DNA from: a bacterium
GTDB taxonomy: Bacteria; Deinococcota; Deinococci; Deinococcales; Deinococcaceae
Reading direction: 5' to 3'
Length of the DNA stretch: 64,000 nt
NCBI GenBank assembly: GCA_021810505.1
Contig: JAJZIR010000006.1
Span: forward strand, 62,001-126,000
Part shown: positions 52,371 to 60,699 of the stretch, in pieces
Numbering within the stretch: position 1 is the stretch's first letter
Layout of the letters: the number at the start of each line of letters is the position of its first letter
The notes under the pieces: generated by a model
Database searches by the model: none
Seen by the model: the letters and a program-made list of their open reading frames with translations, nothing else
Told to the model about the DNA's origin: nothing
Translations under genes and position numbers: made by a program

Positions 52371-53282
52371 TCAGCTCTCCAGCCAGGATTGATCAGCTAG
52401 GGGGGTGGCGCGCAGGGCAGAGCGCAGCCGCGCCAGCGAGGTCTCGAGCATGCCCTCCCCCAAGGGAGGCAAAGGAGCTCTCCCCCACCCGATTTCCTGG
52501 CCGATCCGCCTGGATAGCAGCGCCTTGAGCAAGGAAAAATTGGAGCCCTGGAGCAGAGCTTGGCTCGCCGCCAGGATGGCTCGGTAAAAGGTGATAAACT
52601 CCCCGGCTGCTCCCGAGGCGTGGGCGGCGGCCAGCCCGACGTAGAGCTCCGGGAGCACGTTGGCGAGGCCGGAGACCAGCCCAGCCGCGCCAGCCAGGAG
52701 GGCCGGGGCGGCAAAGGGATCGCTGCCGGAGTAGACCTCTAGCCCTCCGACTTCCAGGTAGTCCAAAAGCATGGTGATGCTGCCCGTGGAGTCCTTGATG
52801 CCCTTGACGTTCTGAACCTGGATCAGTTCCCTGGCCAGAGACACCGAGATCGCGTTACCAGCCCGCCCGGGAATGGTGTACAGGTAAAGCGGTAAAGGAT
52901 CCGCCGCAGCTGCGACCGCTCGGTAGTGCCGGGCCAGCTCGGCCTCGGAGAGGGCGTAGTAATAGGGTGTCACGCAGGCGACCGAGCTGGCTCCAGCGTC
53001 CCGCGCGAAGCTGGCCAGCTCCAGGGTTTCTGCCGTCGACGCGCAGCCCACTTGCAGGGTCACGCCGATCCGGCTGCCCGCGGTTTCCAGAGCAGCCTCG
53101 GTGAGCTTTCGCCGCTCCAGAGCGGAGAGCAGCGGCCCCTCCGACGTCGTCCCGGCGATCCAGAGGGCATCGACACCGGCAGCCGCGAAGAAATCCACGA
53201 GCTTGGGGACGGCACTGAGCTGCAGTGCGCTGTCCCTGGTGAGGGGCGTGAGCAAGGGGACGATCACCTTTGGTCGCTGCAT
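52371..53282 (-). CDS. DapA-family aldolase, candidate 2-keto-3-deoxy-L-fuconate aldolase
   Basis: 303 residues of the dihydrodipicolinate synthase/N-acetylneuraminate lyase family. LWIAGTTSEGPLLSALERRK holds the GTTSEG pyruvate-binding motif, YLYTIPGR the catalytic Tyr, and VKGIKDSTG the Schiff-base Lys (about residue 157). It makes or cleaves pyruvate-containing sugar acids. In this region a role on 2-keto-3-deoxy-fuconate, giving pyruvate and lactaldehyde, is plausible. The ATG at 53282 has AAAGGT upstream; a longer in-frame start would lie across the operator. Confidence 0.78.
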   Translation of the reverse strand: MQRPKVIVPLLTPLTRDSALQLSAVPKLVDFFAAAGVDALWIAGTTSEGPLLSALERRKLTEAALETAGSRIGVTLQVGCASTAETLELASFARDAGASSVACVTPYYYALSEAELARHYRAVAAAADPLPLYLYTIPGRAGNAISVSLARELIQVQNVKGIKDSTGSITMLLDYLEVGGLEVYSGSDPFAAPALLAGAAGLVSGLANVLPELYVGLAAAHASGAAGEFITFYRAILAASQALLQGSNFSLLKALLSRRIGQEIGWGRAPLPPLGEGMLETSLARLRSALRATPLADQSWLES

Positions 53283-53313
53283 CAGGTACCTTTCGGAGCC
53301 ATAAGGGCCCGCT

Positions 53314-53327
53314 TGCAATCGATTACA
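53314..53327. promoter_or_regulatory. LacI-family operator (proximal, DapA-transporter operon)
   Basis: TGCAATCGATTACA, a near-perfect palindrome around CAATCGATTG. It lies about 32 bases before the aldolase start and 65 bases (centre to centre) from the second operator, a spacing that would allow looping. Confidence 0.7.
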
Positions 53328-53378
53328 TACAGGGAAAGACGGAGCAACCGGCGCACAGTCGAGAGGTCAGTGTGCTTT

Positions 53379-53392
53379 TGCAATCGATTGTA
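53379..53392. promoter_or_regulatory. LacI-family operator (distal, at the transcription start)
   Basis: TGCAATCGATTGTA, with the perfect core CAATCGATTG. It begins about 8 bases after the -10 box, so it covers the predicted transcription start; bound repressor would block initiation. Confidence 0.75.
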
Positions 53393-53399
53393 CAGCGGG

Positions 53400-53428
53400 A
53401 GTATAGGGCGCGCGCTCCCTCTTGTCAA
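53400..53428 (-). promoter_or_regulatory. strong sigma-70 promoter of the DapA-transporter operon
   Basis: On the minus strand TTGACA (complement of 53423-53428), exactly 17 bases, then TATACT (complement of 53400-53405). This is the best consensus promoter seen in the window. Confidence 0.75.
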
Positions 53429-53652
53429 GCCGCTCTGGCCGGGAGCCTGGGGTGCGGCGCAGGGAGTCGCAGGCTCCGGGGCAAACTAGTTCTCTGTCCA
53501 GGAGAGCTATCCACCCCGGTAGGCCAGCGGACGACCGAAGGGGCCGCCGGCGTACCTGCGACCTGTTACAGGGACACCCCCCTAGCCGCCTGTGGCCGGC
53601 TGCGCCTCAGTGGGGCGGAGCGGCTTCCCAGCCACCGCGCTGCGCCCAGGGC

Positions 53653-54393
53653 TCAGTTCGACCAGCCCCCATCGATCAGATGGACCGCCCCGGTGGTGAA
53701 CGCAGCCTCGTCTGAGGCCAGGTAGAGCGCCAGGTGAGCGATCTCCCCCGGGCGACCCACCCGCCCGATCGGCTGCCTCTGGATGAAAGCCTGGCGCACC
53801 TGCTCTTCCTCCAGCCCAGCCTGCCGCGCCTGCGAGACCACCCTACCCCGCCAGGACGGGCTGTCCACCGTGCCGGGGCAGATGGCGTTGCAGCGGATTC
53901 CCTGTCCCACGAAATCAGCTGCCACCGACTTGGTCATCCCGATGATCGCCGCCTTGCTGGCCCCGTAGAGGAAGCGCTGCGGCACGCCTTTGACCGAGGA
54001 AGCCACGCTGGAGACGTTGACGATCGATCCCCTGCCCCGCTGCAGCATGGCCGGCAGGGCGGCCTGCATGGTCCAGAACATGGAGCGGGCGTTCAGGGCG
54101 AAGGAGGTCTCCCAGTCCTGGTCGCTGCACTCCAGAATGGTCCCGTGGTGCACCAGGCCGGCGCAGTTGAACAGGATGTCCAGAGGGCCGGCGGCCCGGA
54201 TCTGCCCGAAGACCGCTTCCCGGTCGGTGACGTCCAGGGGGGCCACCTGGCAGGCCAAACCCTGCAGGGAATCCGCCCGGAGGTCGGTCGCGATGACCTG
54301 CGCCCCCTCGGCGATGAACAGCTCGGCTACCGCCCGGCCGATGCCCTGGCCCGCCGCGGTGAGGAAGGCCCGCTTGCCCGCTAGTCTCTCCAT
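53653..54393 (-). CDS. 2-keto-3-deoxy-L-fuconate dehydrogenase (SDR, DHRS6-like)
   Basis: 246 residues of the classical SDR family. The cofactor loop TAAGQGIGRAVAE, FNCAGLVHHGTILEC, the catalytic Ser in SSVASSVKGVPQRF and YxxxK in YGASKAA match the DHRS6/LRA6-type dehydrogenase unusually well, including SVAADFVGQGIRCNAICPGTVDSPS. That family oxidises 2-keto-3-deoxy-L-fuconate with NAD. The ATG at 54393 has GGAGAGG upstream; a longer in-frame stretch is not homologous. It follows the L-fuconate dehydratase gene and makes the next step. Confidence 0.85.
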   Translation of the reverse strand: MERLAGKRAFLTAAGQGIGRAVAELFIAEGAQVIATDLRADSLQGLACQVAPLDVTDREAVFGQIRAAGPLDILFNCAGLVHHGTILECSDQDWETSFALNARSMFWTMQAALPAMLQRGRGSIVNVSSVASSVKGVPQRFLYGASKAAIIGMTKSVAADFVGQGIRCNAICPGTVDSPSWRGRVVSQARQAGLEEEQVRQAFIQRQPIGRVGRPGEIAHLALYLASDEAAFTTGAVHLIDGGWSN

Positions 54394-54445
54394 GTCCACC
54401 TCTCCATAGCCCAGACCCGCGCTGAGCGCGGCCCAGCTATCCGCC

Positions 54446-55768
54446 TCAGGCAGGCGGCTTACCCTGCCAGGCTGCTCCATCTGGAAAAGCGTAGCTGCTC
54501 AGCGACTCCGGCCGCATCTCGCTGCTGAAGCCGGGGCGGCTGGGGGGCTGGTAACAGCCCCTGCGGATCACCACTGGATCCAGGAAGTGCTGGTGAAGGT
54601 GGCCGACGTACTCGACCCTGCGCCCCTCGAGCGACCCGCTCACCGCCAGGTAATCGAACATGGAGAGGTGTTGCACGTACTCGCACAGCCCCACGCCGCC
54701 GGCGTGCGGGCAGACCGGGACGCCGAACTTGGCCGCCATCAGCAGGACCGCCAGCGCCTCGTTGACCCCGCCCAGCCGGGCCGGGTCGAGCTGGCAGAAG
54801 TCCAGAGCGCCGGCCTCGAAGAACTGCTTGAACATCACCCGGTTGTGGACGTGCTCGCCGCTGGCCACCCCGATGGGGCGCACCGCCTCGGCGATCTTGC
54901 GGTGGCCCAGAATATCGTCCGGGCTGGTGGGCTCCTCGATCCAGAGCGGCTGGAAGTCAGCCAGGGCCCGCACGTAGGCGATGGCCTCGTCCACCTCCCA
55001 GACCTGGTTGGCGTCGAACATCAAGGGGGCGTCTCCGATCTCCCCGCGCAGGAGGGCGGCCCGGCGCCGGTCCTCCTCCAGGGAGCGGCCCACCTTGAGT
55101 TTGAAAGCCCCCCAGCCTTCCCTCAAGGCCTGCCGGGTCAGCTGGCGGACCTGGTCGTCGCTGTAGCCACTCCAGCCCACCGAGGTGTTGTAGGCGGGGT
55201 ACCCCTCCGCCAGCAGGTGGCGCTCGCGCTCTTCCCTGCCGGCCCTGGACCGCCGCAGCAGCTCCAGCGCCTCCTCGCGGGTCAGGGCGTCCCCCAGGTA
55301 ACGGAAGTCCACCGCCGCCACCACCGCCTCGGGGCTGAGCTCGGCCAAGAGCTTCCAGAGCGGCAGGCCCTGTGCCTTGGCGTAGAGGTCCCACAGCGCG
55401 TTGACCACGGCGGCAGTGGCCAGGTGGATGACCCCCTTCTCCGGCCCCAGCCAGCGCAGCTGGCTATCCCCAGCCAGCGAGCGCCAGAAGCCGCCCAAGT
55501 CGGCGACCAGCTCTCTCAAGTCCTTACCCACCAGCAGCGGCGCCAGCGAACGGATAGCCGCGGTGCAGAGCTCGTTGCCCCGGCCGATAGTGAAGGTGAA
55601 GCCGTGTCCGGAGAGTTCCGGCCGCTCGGTGTGCAGGGTGGCGTAAGCCGCCGAGTAGTCCGGGCTGGGGTTCATGGCGTCGGAACCGGACTGGTCCCGG
55701 GAAGTCGGAAAGCGGACGTCCGAGGCGGTGACCTCGGTGATGCGCAATTTTTCCAGCTCTCTGAGCAC
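54446..55768 (-). CDS. L-fuconate dehydratase (enolase superfamily)
   Basis: 440 residues, mandelate-racemase subgroup. The N-terminal capping domain has DVRFPTSRDQSGSDAMNPSP and GHGFTFTIGRGNELC, both characteristic of L-fuconate dehydratase (ENOSF1-like). KxK in FKLKVG is the base. Metal ligands lie in MFDANQ, WIEEPTS and ASGEHVHN, and the general-acid His in CPHAGG. It converts L-fuconate to 2-keto-3-deoxy-L-fuconate. GTG at 55768 is preferred since GGAGG lies 5 bases upstream; a TTG four codons earlier is in frame. Confidence 0.9.
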   Translation of the reverse strand: MLRELEKLRITEVTASDVRFPTSRDQSGSDAMNPSPDYSAAYATLHTERPELSGHGFTFTIGRGNELCTAAIRSLAPLLVGKDLRELVADLGGFWRSLAGDSQLRWLGPEKGVIHLATAAVVNALWDLYAKAQGLPLWKLLAELSPEAVVAAVDFRYLGDALTREEALELLRRSRAGREERERHLLAEGYPAYNTSVGWSGYSDDQVRQLTRQALREGWGAFKLKVGRSLEEDRRRAALLRGEIGDAPLMFDANQVWEVDEAIAYVRALADFQPLWIEEPTSPDDILGHRKIAEAVRPIGVASGEHVHNRVMFKQFFEAGALDFCQLDPARLGGVNEALAVLLMAAKFGVPVCPHAGGVGLCEYVQHLSMFDYLAVSGSLEGRRVEYVGHLHQHFLDPVVIRRGCYQPPSRPGFSSEMRPESLSSYAFPDGAAWQGKPPA

Positions 55769-55783
55769 GCAGACCTCCAAAAA

Positions 55784-56530
55784 TCAGTATCCCAGGCTGG
55801 CCCCGCCCTCGGCCTCCAGGACCACCCCGGTCAGGAACGGCTGGGTGGCCAGGAACAGCGCCATCTCCCCGATCTCGGTCACGCCGGCCAAGCGGCCGAC
55901 CAGCTGGGCTGAGGTGATCCGCTGGCGGACCGCCGCCGGGTCCTTCTGCTGGGAAATCCACTGCTCCATCAAGGGGGTGTCCACGTTGCCAGGGGCCAGG
56001 GCGTTGACCCGGATCCCCTGGGCGCTGAGGTCCAGAGCCAGGGATTTGGTCAGGCCGATCATCCCGGCTTTGGAGGACGCGTAGGCCGCGCCGTCGCGCT
56101 GGCCGAACAGGCCGGCCAGCGAGGTCATGTTGACGATGGCACCCCCGCCGGAGCGCAGCAGCAAGGGAATCGCTGCCCGGCAGCACAGAAAGGCGCTGGT
56201 CAGGTTGGTGGTGATCAGGAAGTTCCAGTGCTCTAGGCTGGTCTCCAAGGGACTCCCGGGGCGGTTGGTGCCGGCGTTGTTGACCAAGGCGTCCAGGCGG
56301 CCGAGACGGCGCTCCAGCTCGGAGAACAGCTCGGTTACCTGGCTCTCCTGGCTGACGTCGCAGCCGAACAGCTCGGCCCGCCCCCCTTCCGCGCGCAGCG
56401 AAGCCTGCGCCGAGCGGCCTTGGGCCTCATCGCGCTCGGCCATCGCCACCAGGTAACCAGCCCTGACAAAGGCCTGGGCGCAGCCGTAGCCGATACCGCG
56501 GCCGGCGCCGGTGATCAGAGCGACTTTCAT
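55784..56530 (-). CDS. SDR-family dehydrogenase, candidate L-fucose dehydrogenase
   Basis: 248 residues. TGAGRGIGYGCAQAF binds the nucleotide, NNAGTN lies in the centre, Ser in MTSLAGLFGQ and YxxxK in YASSKAG form the active site. A classical SDR with no substrate signature, but the pathway around it lacks a first step (L-fucose to fuconolactone), which would suit an SDR. I use the ATG at 56530; a GTG five codons earlier overlaps the preceding gene. It is followed 15 bases later by fuconate dehydratase. Confidence 0.78.
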   Translation of the reverse strand: MKVALITGAGRGIGYGCAQAFVRAGYLVAMAERDEAQGRSAQASLRAEGGRAELFGCDVSQESQVTELFSELERRLGRLDALVNNAGTNRPGSPLETSLEHWNFLITTNLTSAFLCCRAAIPLLLRSGGGAIVNMTSLAGLFGQRDGAAYASSKAGMIGLTKSLALDLSAQGIRVNALAPGNVDTPLMEQWISQQKDPAAVRQRITSAQLVGRLAGVTEIGEMALFLATQPFLTGVVLEAEGGASLGY

Positions 56531-56537
56531 AGGCCCA

Positions 56538-57695
56538 TTAGACACCCTGCCTGCGCGCGGCCCGCCCCCCTAGGCGGTCGATCGCTGCCAGGGCGGTGTC
56601 CACCGAGATTTTCCCCTGCAGCGCCGAGCGGGCTTGGCGCCAGATCACCTCCTCGACCGCGGGGTAGTTGGGATGCTTGGGGGGAACCAGCAGGTGGACG
56701 GCCGCCTCGGCCAGCAGCCCCCAGCGCTGGGCGTCTTGACCCTCCGCCTCGGCGGTGACGCGTTCTAGAGCGTCCAGACGGGCCGGCAGGCTGCCCAAGC
56801 GGGCTTCTAGCAGCTGGGCAGGGAGCGAGGTGAGGTAGCGCAGCAGGGCCAGTGCAGCCGGCCGGTCGCGCGCGGTCTTGGGGACCGCGAAGCTGTGGCA
56901 GCTGGAGTACATCCAGCGCCCAGCCGGACCCTCGGGATAGAGGCTGACCCCCAAGCGGCCGGCCAGGCGCGGCGCGGAGCGGTAGAGGTACCAGCTGCCC
57001 GGCCAGTCAGTGGTCATAGCCGCCTGGCCGTGCAGGAAGCAGGCCGCCACCTGGTCGTAGTGCCAGCGCGGCGTGGAACGGGGGGCCGCTTCCGCCTGCA
57101 GGGCGACCAGGGTCTTCAGCGCCCAGCGGCTGGCCTCGGTCGCGGCCCTGGGAGCCGGAACCCGGGGATCTGGGAAGAGCTGGCCCCCAGCCATGGCGGT
57201 CAGCTCGAAGAAGTGGCCGAACAGGCCGGACTCCTTGCCCGGAAAGAGAAAGCCAAAGCGGGCCGGGCGCCGGGAGAGGGCGGCCGCTTTGTCCCTGAGC
57301 TCCCTCCAGGTAGCCGGCGGGGCGGAGAGCAGATCGCTGCGGTAGATCAGCAGCTTGACGTCGAGGTTGCGGGGGACGCTCAGCAGCGCCCCGTCTAACC
57401 TAGCCAGCTCCAGGGTGTGGGGCTGGAAGCTCCCCAGGTCGATTTCGGAGTCCTCTAGGGGGCTGAGCCAGCGGGCTTGGCTGGGAGCGTACTTGGTGTG
57501 GGTGGAGATCAGGTCGTAGTCGGCCTGGCCGGAAGAGAAGTCCCCGGCCACCCGGGCGTTGAGCTCGGGGTGGGGGAGCTTGGCGACCACCTCGACAGGA
57601 ACCCGCTCCTTCGACGAGAACTCCTCCAACAGACGGTAAAGCGGGTCGTACATCGGCCCGCCCACCAACAGCACCCGCAGCGGGCGCCGCGTCAC
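56538..57695 (-). CDS. solute-binding-protein-like protein without a signal peptide
   Basis: 385 residues with the family-1 sugar-binding-protein fold: DYDLISTHTKYAPSQARWL, SVPRNLDVKLLIYRSDLL, FLHGQAAMTTDWPGSWYLY and SFAVPKTARDRPAAL. The N-terminus, MTRRPLRVLLVGGPMYDPL, goes straight into the first strand with no hydrophobic leader or lipobox. It would stay in the cytoplasm. It overlaps an RbsC-type permease gene by 4 bases, although RbsC normally works with a different (family 2) binding protein. It may be a cytoplasmic sensor or binding factor; the function is unknown. Confidence 0.75.
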   Translation of the reverse strand: MTRRPLRVLLVGGPMYDPLYRLLEEFSSKERVPVEVVAKLPHPELNARVAGDFSSGQADYDLISTHTKYAPSQARWLSPLEDSEIDLGSFQPHTLELARLDGALLSVPRNLDVKLLIYRSDLLSAPPATWRELRDKAAALSRRPARFGFLFPGKESGLFGHFFELTAMAGGQLFPDPRVPAPRAATEASRWALKTLVALQAEAAPRSTPRWHYDQVAACFLHGQAAMTTDWPGSWYLYRSAPRLAGRLGVSLYPEGPAGRWMYSSCHSFAVPKTARDRPAALALLRYLTSLPAQLLEARLGSLPARLDALERVTAEAEGQDAQRWGLLAEAAVHLLVPPKHPNYPAVEEVIWRQARSALQGKISVDTALAAIDRLGGRAARRQGV

Positions 57696-58681
57696 CGCAG
57701 GCGCCGCCTGAGGTTATCGATGTACACCGCTCCGATCACCACCACGCCCAAGATGACCTCCTCGACGTAGGGGGAGATACCGGCCAGCTGGGTACCGTTC
57801 TTGAGCACGGTCATCAGCAGCGCGCCGAGGAAGCTGCCCAGGATGGTCCCGACCCCCCCGAACAGGCTACCGCCGCCGATCACCACCGCGGCGATGGAAT
57901 AGAGCTCGTAGTTGTTGCCGGCGGTGGGCTGGGCCGCCGAGGTGTAGGCCACGTAGACCACGCCGGTCAGCGCCGAGACCACCCCGGCCAGGCTGTAGAT
58001 CCACAGTAAATGGGCCGAGACGTTGATGCCGACCCTCCGGGCCGACTCGGCGTTGCTGCCAATGGCCAGGGTATAGCGCCCGAAGCGGGTCTTATTGAGC
58101 ACGAAGGCGGCGATCACCGCCACCACCAGGGCGATCCAGGCCATGTGGGGGATCCCCAGGAATCTACCCTCAGAGATATTCAGAAAGCTCTGGGGCAGGC
58201 CAAAGATGGGCGTCCCGTCGGTCGAGAGCAGGGCGAGGCCCAGGGCGATGGCCAGCATGCCCAGCGTGGCGATGAAGGGAGGGACGTTCAGCCGGACGAT
58301 CGAGAAGCCGACCAACCAACCGGCGGCCGCACCGACCAGCAGAGCAGCCAGGATCGCCAGCAGGACCGGCCAGTGGAAAGTGACGATCAGGATGGCGCAG
58401 GTCATCGCGGTGAGAGCCAGGACCGAGCCCTGGGAGATATCGATGCCGGCGGTGGCCACCACGAAGGTCTGACCGACTGCCAACAGAGCGATCATGGAAA
58501 CTTGCTGGGCGATGTGATACCAGTTGGCGTAGCTGAAGAAGCGGCCGTTCAGGAGCGAGAAGATCACCACCAGCACGATGATGCTGATCAGGGCGAAGCC
58601 GAGCTGGCGAAGGTAGCGGAGCAAGTTCAGCTGCGCCCCCTTGGGGGAGCTAGCCGGCCGCACAGCGCTCGAGTCGTTCAT
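57692..58681 (-). CDS. ABC sugar transporter permease, RbsC/AraH type
   Basis: 329 residues, about ten membrane helices. QTFVVATAGIDISQGSVLAL and AVVIGGGSLFGGVGTILGSFLGALLM are characteristic of RbsC-family permeases. The N-terminus has a short cytoplasmic tail. It belongs with the binding protein at 58.8 kb and the ATPase at 59.8 kb. Confidence 0.9.
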   Translation of the reverse strand: MNDSSAVRPASSPKGAQLNLLRYLRQLGFALISIIVLVVIFSLLNGRFFSYANWYHIAQQVSMIALLAVGQTFVVATAGIDISQGSVLALTAMTCAILIVTFHWPVLLAILAALLVGAAAGWLVGFSIVRLNVPPFIATLGMLAIALGLALLSTDGTPIFGLPQSFLNISEGRFLGIPHMAWIALVVAVIAAFVLNKTRFGRYTLAIGSNAESARRVGINVSAHLLWIYSLAGVVSALTGVVYVAYTSAAQPTAGNNYELYSIAAVVIGGGSLFGGVGTILGSFLGALLMTVLKNGTQLAGISPYVEEVILGVVVIGAVYIDNLRRRLR

Positions 58682-58718
58682 GGTCTCACCGTTTCACCTC
58701 GGTATTTCGGCGAAGGAA

Positions 58719-58754
58719 GCGCCCAGGGCCGGAGCAACCCGGCCCCAGGGGCGC
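58719..58754 (-). terminator. intercistronic hairpin after the RbsB-like gene
   Basis: GGGCCGG pairs with CCGGCCC around a 6-base loop, and after a small internal loop GCGCCC pairs with GGGCGC. It sits between the binding-protein and permease genes, as does the hairpin at 50.95 kb. Likely tunes the binding-protein to permease ratio. Confidence 0.5.
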
Positions 58755-58772
58755 GCGGCAGACCGCCGCAGC

Positions 58773-59771
58773 TCAGGGCTTGTAGCTGGGGGCGTACTGC
58801 TGGATGGCCTTGGTGGCCGCGTTGGTGGAGAGGTTCGAAGGGGTGAGCAGGAAGTAGGGGGTGTCGATCCGCTTGGGCACCTTAGTCCCCTGCAGGACAT
58901 CGAGCGCCTCCAGAACGGCGTAGTAGCCCATGTCGTAGGGAGACTGTAGGATCGAGGCTTTGATGACGCCGGACTTAACGTACTTGATCTCACCCAGATC
59001 GGCGTCGAAGCCGACCACCTCGACCTTGGAGCCGGAGCGGGCCACCGCCTCAGCCGGACCCAGCGCGGCGCGGTCGTTGGCACCGTAGATCAGCTTGAGG
59101 TGGGGGTACTCGGTGAGCAGGTTGTTGGCTAGGGCGATGCTCTTGCTGATGCTGTTGTTAGAGTAGAGCACCGGGCCGTCGCGGGTGATATAGGAGAAGC
59201 TCTTCATGCCCAGCTCGAAGCCCTTGGGCCGGGCGATCCCAGTGCTGGAGGTGTGGTTGAAGTCGATAATGGCGTACTGGCCGGACTTCCCCATCAGGTG
59301 GGTGGCGGCGTAACGAGCTAAATCGGCCGCAGCCCCCACGTTGCTGGTGGCCAGGAAGCTGTCGGCGATGTTGGGGCTCAGCCCGGAGTCGACGGTGATG
59401 ACCGGGATATGGGCCGCAAGGGCGCTGCGCACCGGGTTGAGCAGCGCTTGGGGGTTCTGGGCAGCCAGGATGATCGCGGTGACCCCGGCGGTGACCGCGT
59501 TGTTAACCATGGCGATCTGGGCCGCCAGGTCGGTACCGCTGGCCGGGGCCTCGAATTGCAGTTTGACCCCGAACTTGGCGGCGGCGGCGTCCGCGCCCTC
59601 CTTGACCGCCAGCCAGTAGGGCGAGGCGTTGGACTTGGTGATCAGCTCGAAGGTGTAGGGCTTGCTGGGCTTCCTGGGGACCGGAATCTGCTGCACCGTG
59701 GCCGCAGATTGGGCCAGAGCCATCGACAGCAGGGCGGTCAGTAGGGCAGCCAGACTCATTTGCTTGGACAT
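58773..59771 (-). CDS. ABC sugar transporter, periplasmic binding protein, RbsB type (family 2)
   Basis: 332 residues with a cleavable signal peptide (1-20, LAALLTALLSMALA then QSA). The mature protein has PYWLAVKEGADAAAAKFGV, a VDSGLSPN hinge and GFDADLGEIKYVKSG near the C-terminus, as in ribose/galactose-type binding proteins. The pathway genes suggest L-fucose as ligand. Confidence 0.9.
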   Translation of the reverse strand: MSKQMSLAALLTALLSMALAQSAATVQQIPVPRKPSKPYTFELITKSNASPYWLAVKEGADAAAAKFGVKLQFEAPASGTDLAAQIAMVNNAVTAGVTAIILAAQNPQALLNPVRSALAAHIPVITVDSGLSPNIADSFLATSNVGAAADLARYAATHLMGKSGQYAIIDFNHTSSTGIARPKGFELGMKSFSYITRDGPVLYSNNSISKSIALANNLLTEYPHLKLIYGANDRAALGPAEAVARSGSKVEVVGFDADLGEIKYVKSGVIKASILQSPYDMGYYAVLEALDVLQGTKVPKRIDTPYFLLTPSNLSTNAATKAIQQYAPSYKP

Positions 59772-59818
59772 GTTGCCTCCTTGAGAGGGCGAAGAGGGAA
59801 AGGGGACGGCTGATCAAT

Positions 59819-60583
59819 TCAGGCTTCCACCCCCTTGTCGCGCAGGGAGTAGCCGGTCATGTAGCGCACCAGCTCGTCCTGAGAGGTCTCCTTGGAAGAA
59901 GCCTCGAAGACTTTGTCGCCGCGGTACATCACCATCACCCGGTCGCAGACCCCTAAGAGCTCCGGGAGGTTGTGGTCGATGAAGATCACGCTGATGCCCT
60001 CATCGGCCAGCGCGCGGGCCAACTTGACCACGTTCTTGGACTCCATCGCCGCCAGGGCGGCGGTGGGTTCGTCCATGATCACCAAGCGGGCCTTCCAGTA
60101 CATCGCTCGGGCGATTGCCACCGCTTGGCGCTGGCCGCCCGAGAGGTCCATCACCTTGGTCTCGTGGTCGGGGATGTGGCTCTCGATGCGGCCGAGCAGA
60201 TTGGTGATTTCCTGGGCGATCTTGGCGGTGTCGATCACCGGGAGAAAGCCCAGGGCCCAGCGCAGCGGCTCTCTGCCCAGGAAGATGTTGGCGCCCACGC
60301 CTAAGTGATCGGCCAGGGCCAGGTCTTGGTAGATGGTCTCGATGCCGGCAGCACGCGCCTCCCTGGGGGAGCGCAGCTGCAGGGGGGTCCCCTTGAGCAG
60401 CAGCTCGCCCTGATCGGGGCGGTGGACGCCGGAGATGGTCTTGATCAGGGTGCTCTTGCCGGCGCCGTTGTCGCCGGCAATCCCCAACACCTCGCCCTCC
60501 CCTAGGGTGAAGGTCACCCCCCTGAGGGCCTCCACGGCACCGAAGCGCTTCTTGACGTTTTTAACTTCCAACAGGGCAGTCAT
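59819..60583 (-). CDS. ABC sugar transporter ATPase with a single nucleotide-binding domain (FrcA-like)
   Basis: 254 residues. Walker A GDNGAGKSTL (about residue 37), signature LSGGQRQAVAIARA, Walker B RLVIMDEPTAAL, switch His in FIDHNL. RbsA-type ATPases usually have two fused domains (about 500 residues); this one has one, like FrcA, so it must dimerise. GGAGAG precedes the ATG. Confidence 0.9.
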   Translation of the reverse strand: MTALLEVKNVKKRFGAVEALRGVTFTLGEGEVLGIAGDNGAGKSTLIKTISGVHRPDQGELLLKGTPLQLRSPREARAAGIETIYQDLALADHLGVGANIFLGREPLRWALGFLPVIDTAKIAQEITNLLGRIESHIPDHETKVMDLSGGQRQAVAIARAMYWKARLVIMDEPTAALAAMESKNVVKLARALADEGISVIFIDHNLPELLGVCDRVMVMYRGDKVFEASSKETSQDELVRYMTGYSLRDKGVEA

Positions 60584-60699
60584 GCGGTCTCTCCAGGTAC
60601 GAAGGGTACGGTACAGTTCCCGAGACTGGGCGCGGCGGGGGAGCGCGGCCGCGACAGGAGACGCTGCCGGTGGTGCCGGTTTCCATCCGCGCCCGACCC

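Larger units (their letters stand above)
53319..53652. other. regulatory gap between the aldolase and SDR genes
   Basis: About 330 bases. Its left third holds the promoter and two LacI operators. The right part (53430-53652) shows nothing recognisable. No gene is supportable here. Confidence 0.5.

Noticed and set aside
54587-55912. Plus-strand open frame of 441 codons opposite L-fuconate dehydratase
   Set aside because: Exact antisense of a strongly conserved enzyme gene; composition is that of a shadow frame.
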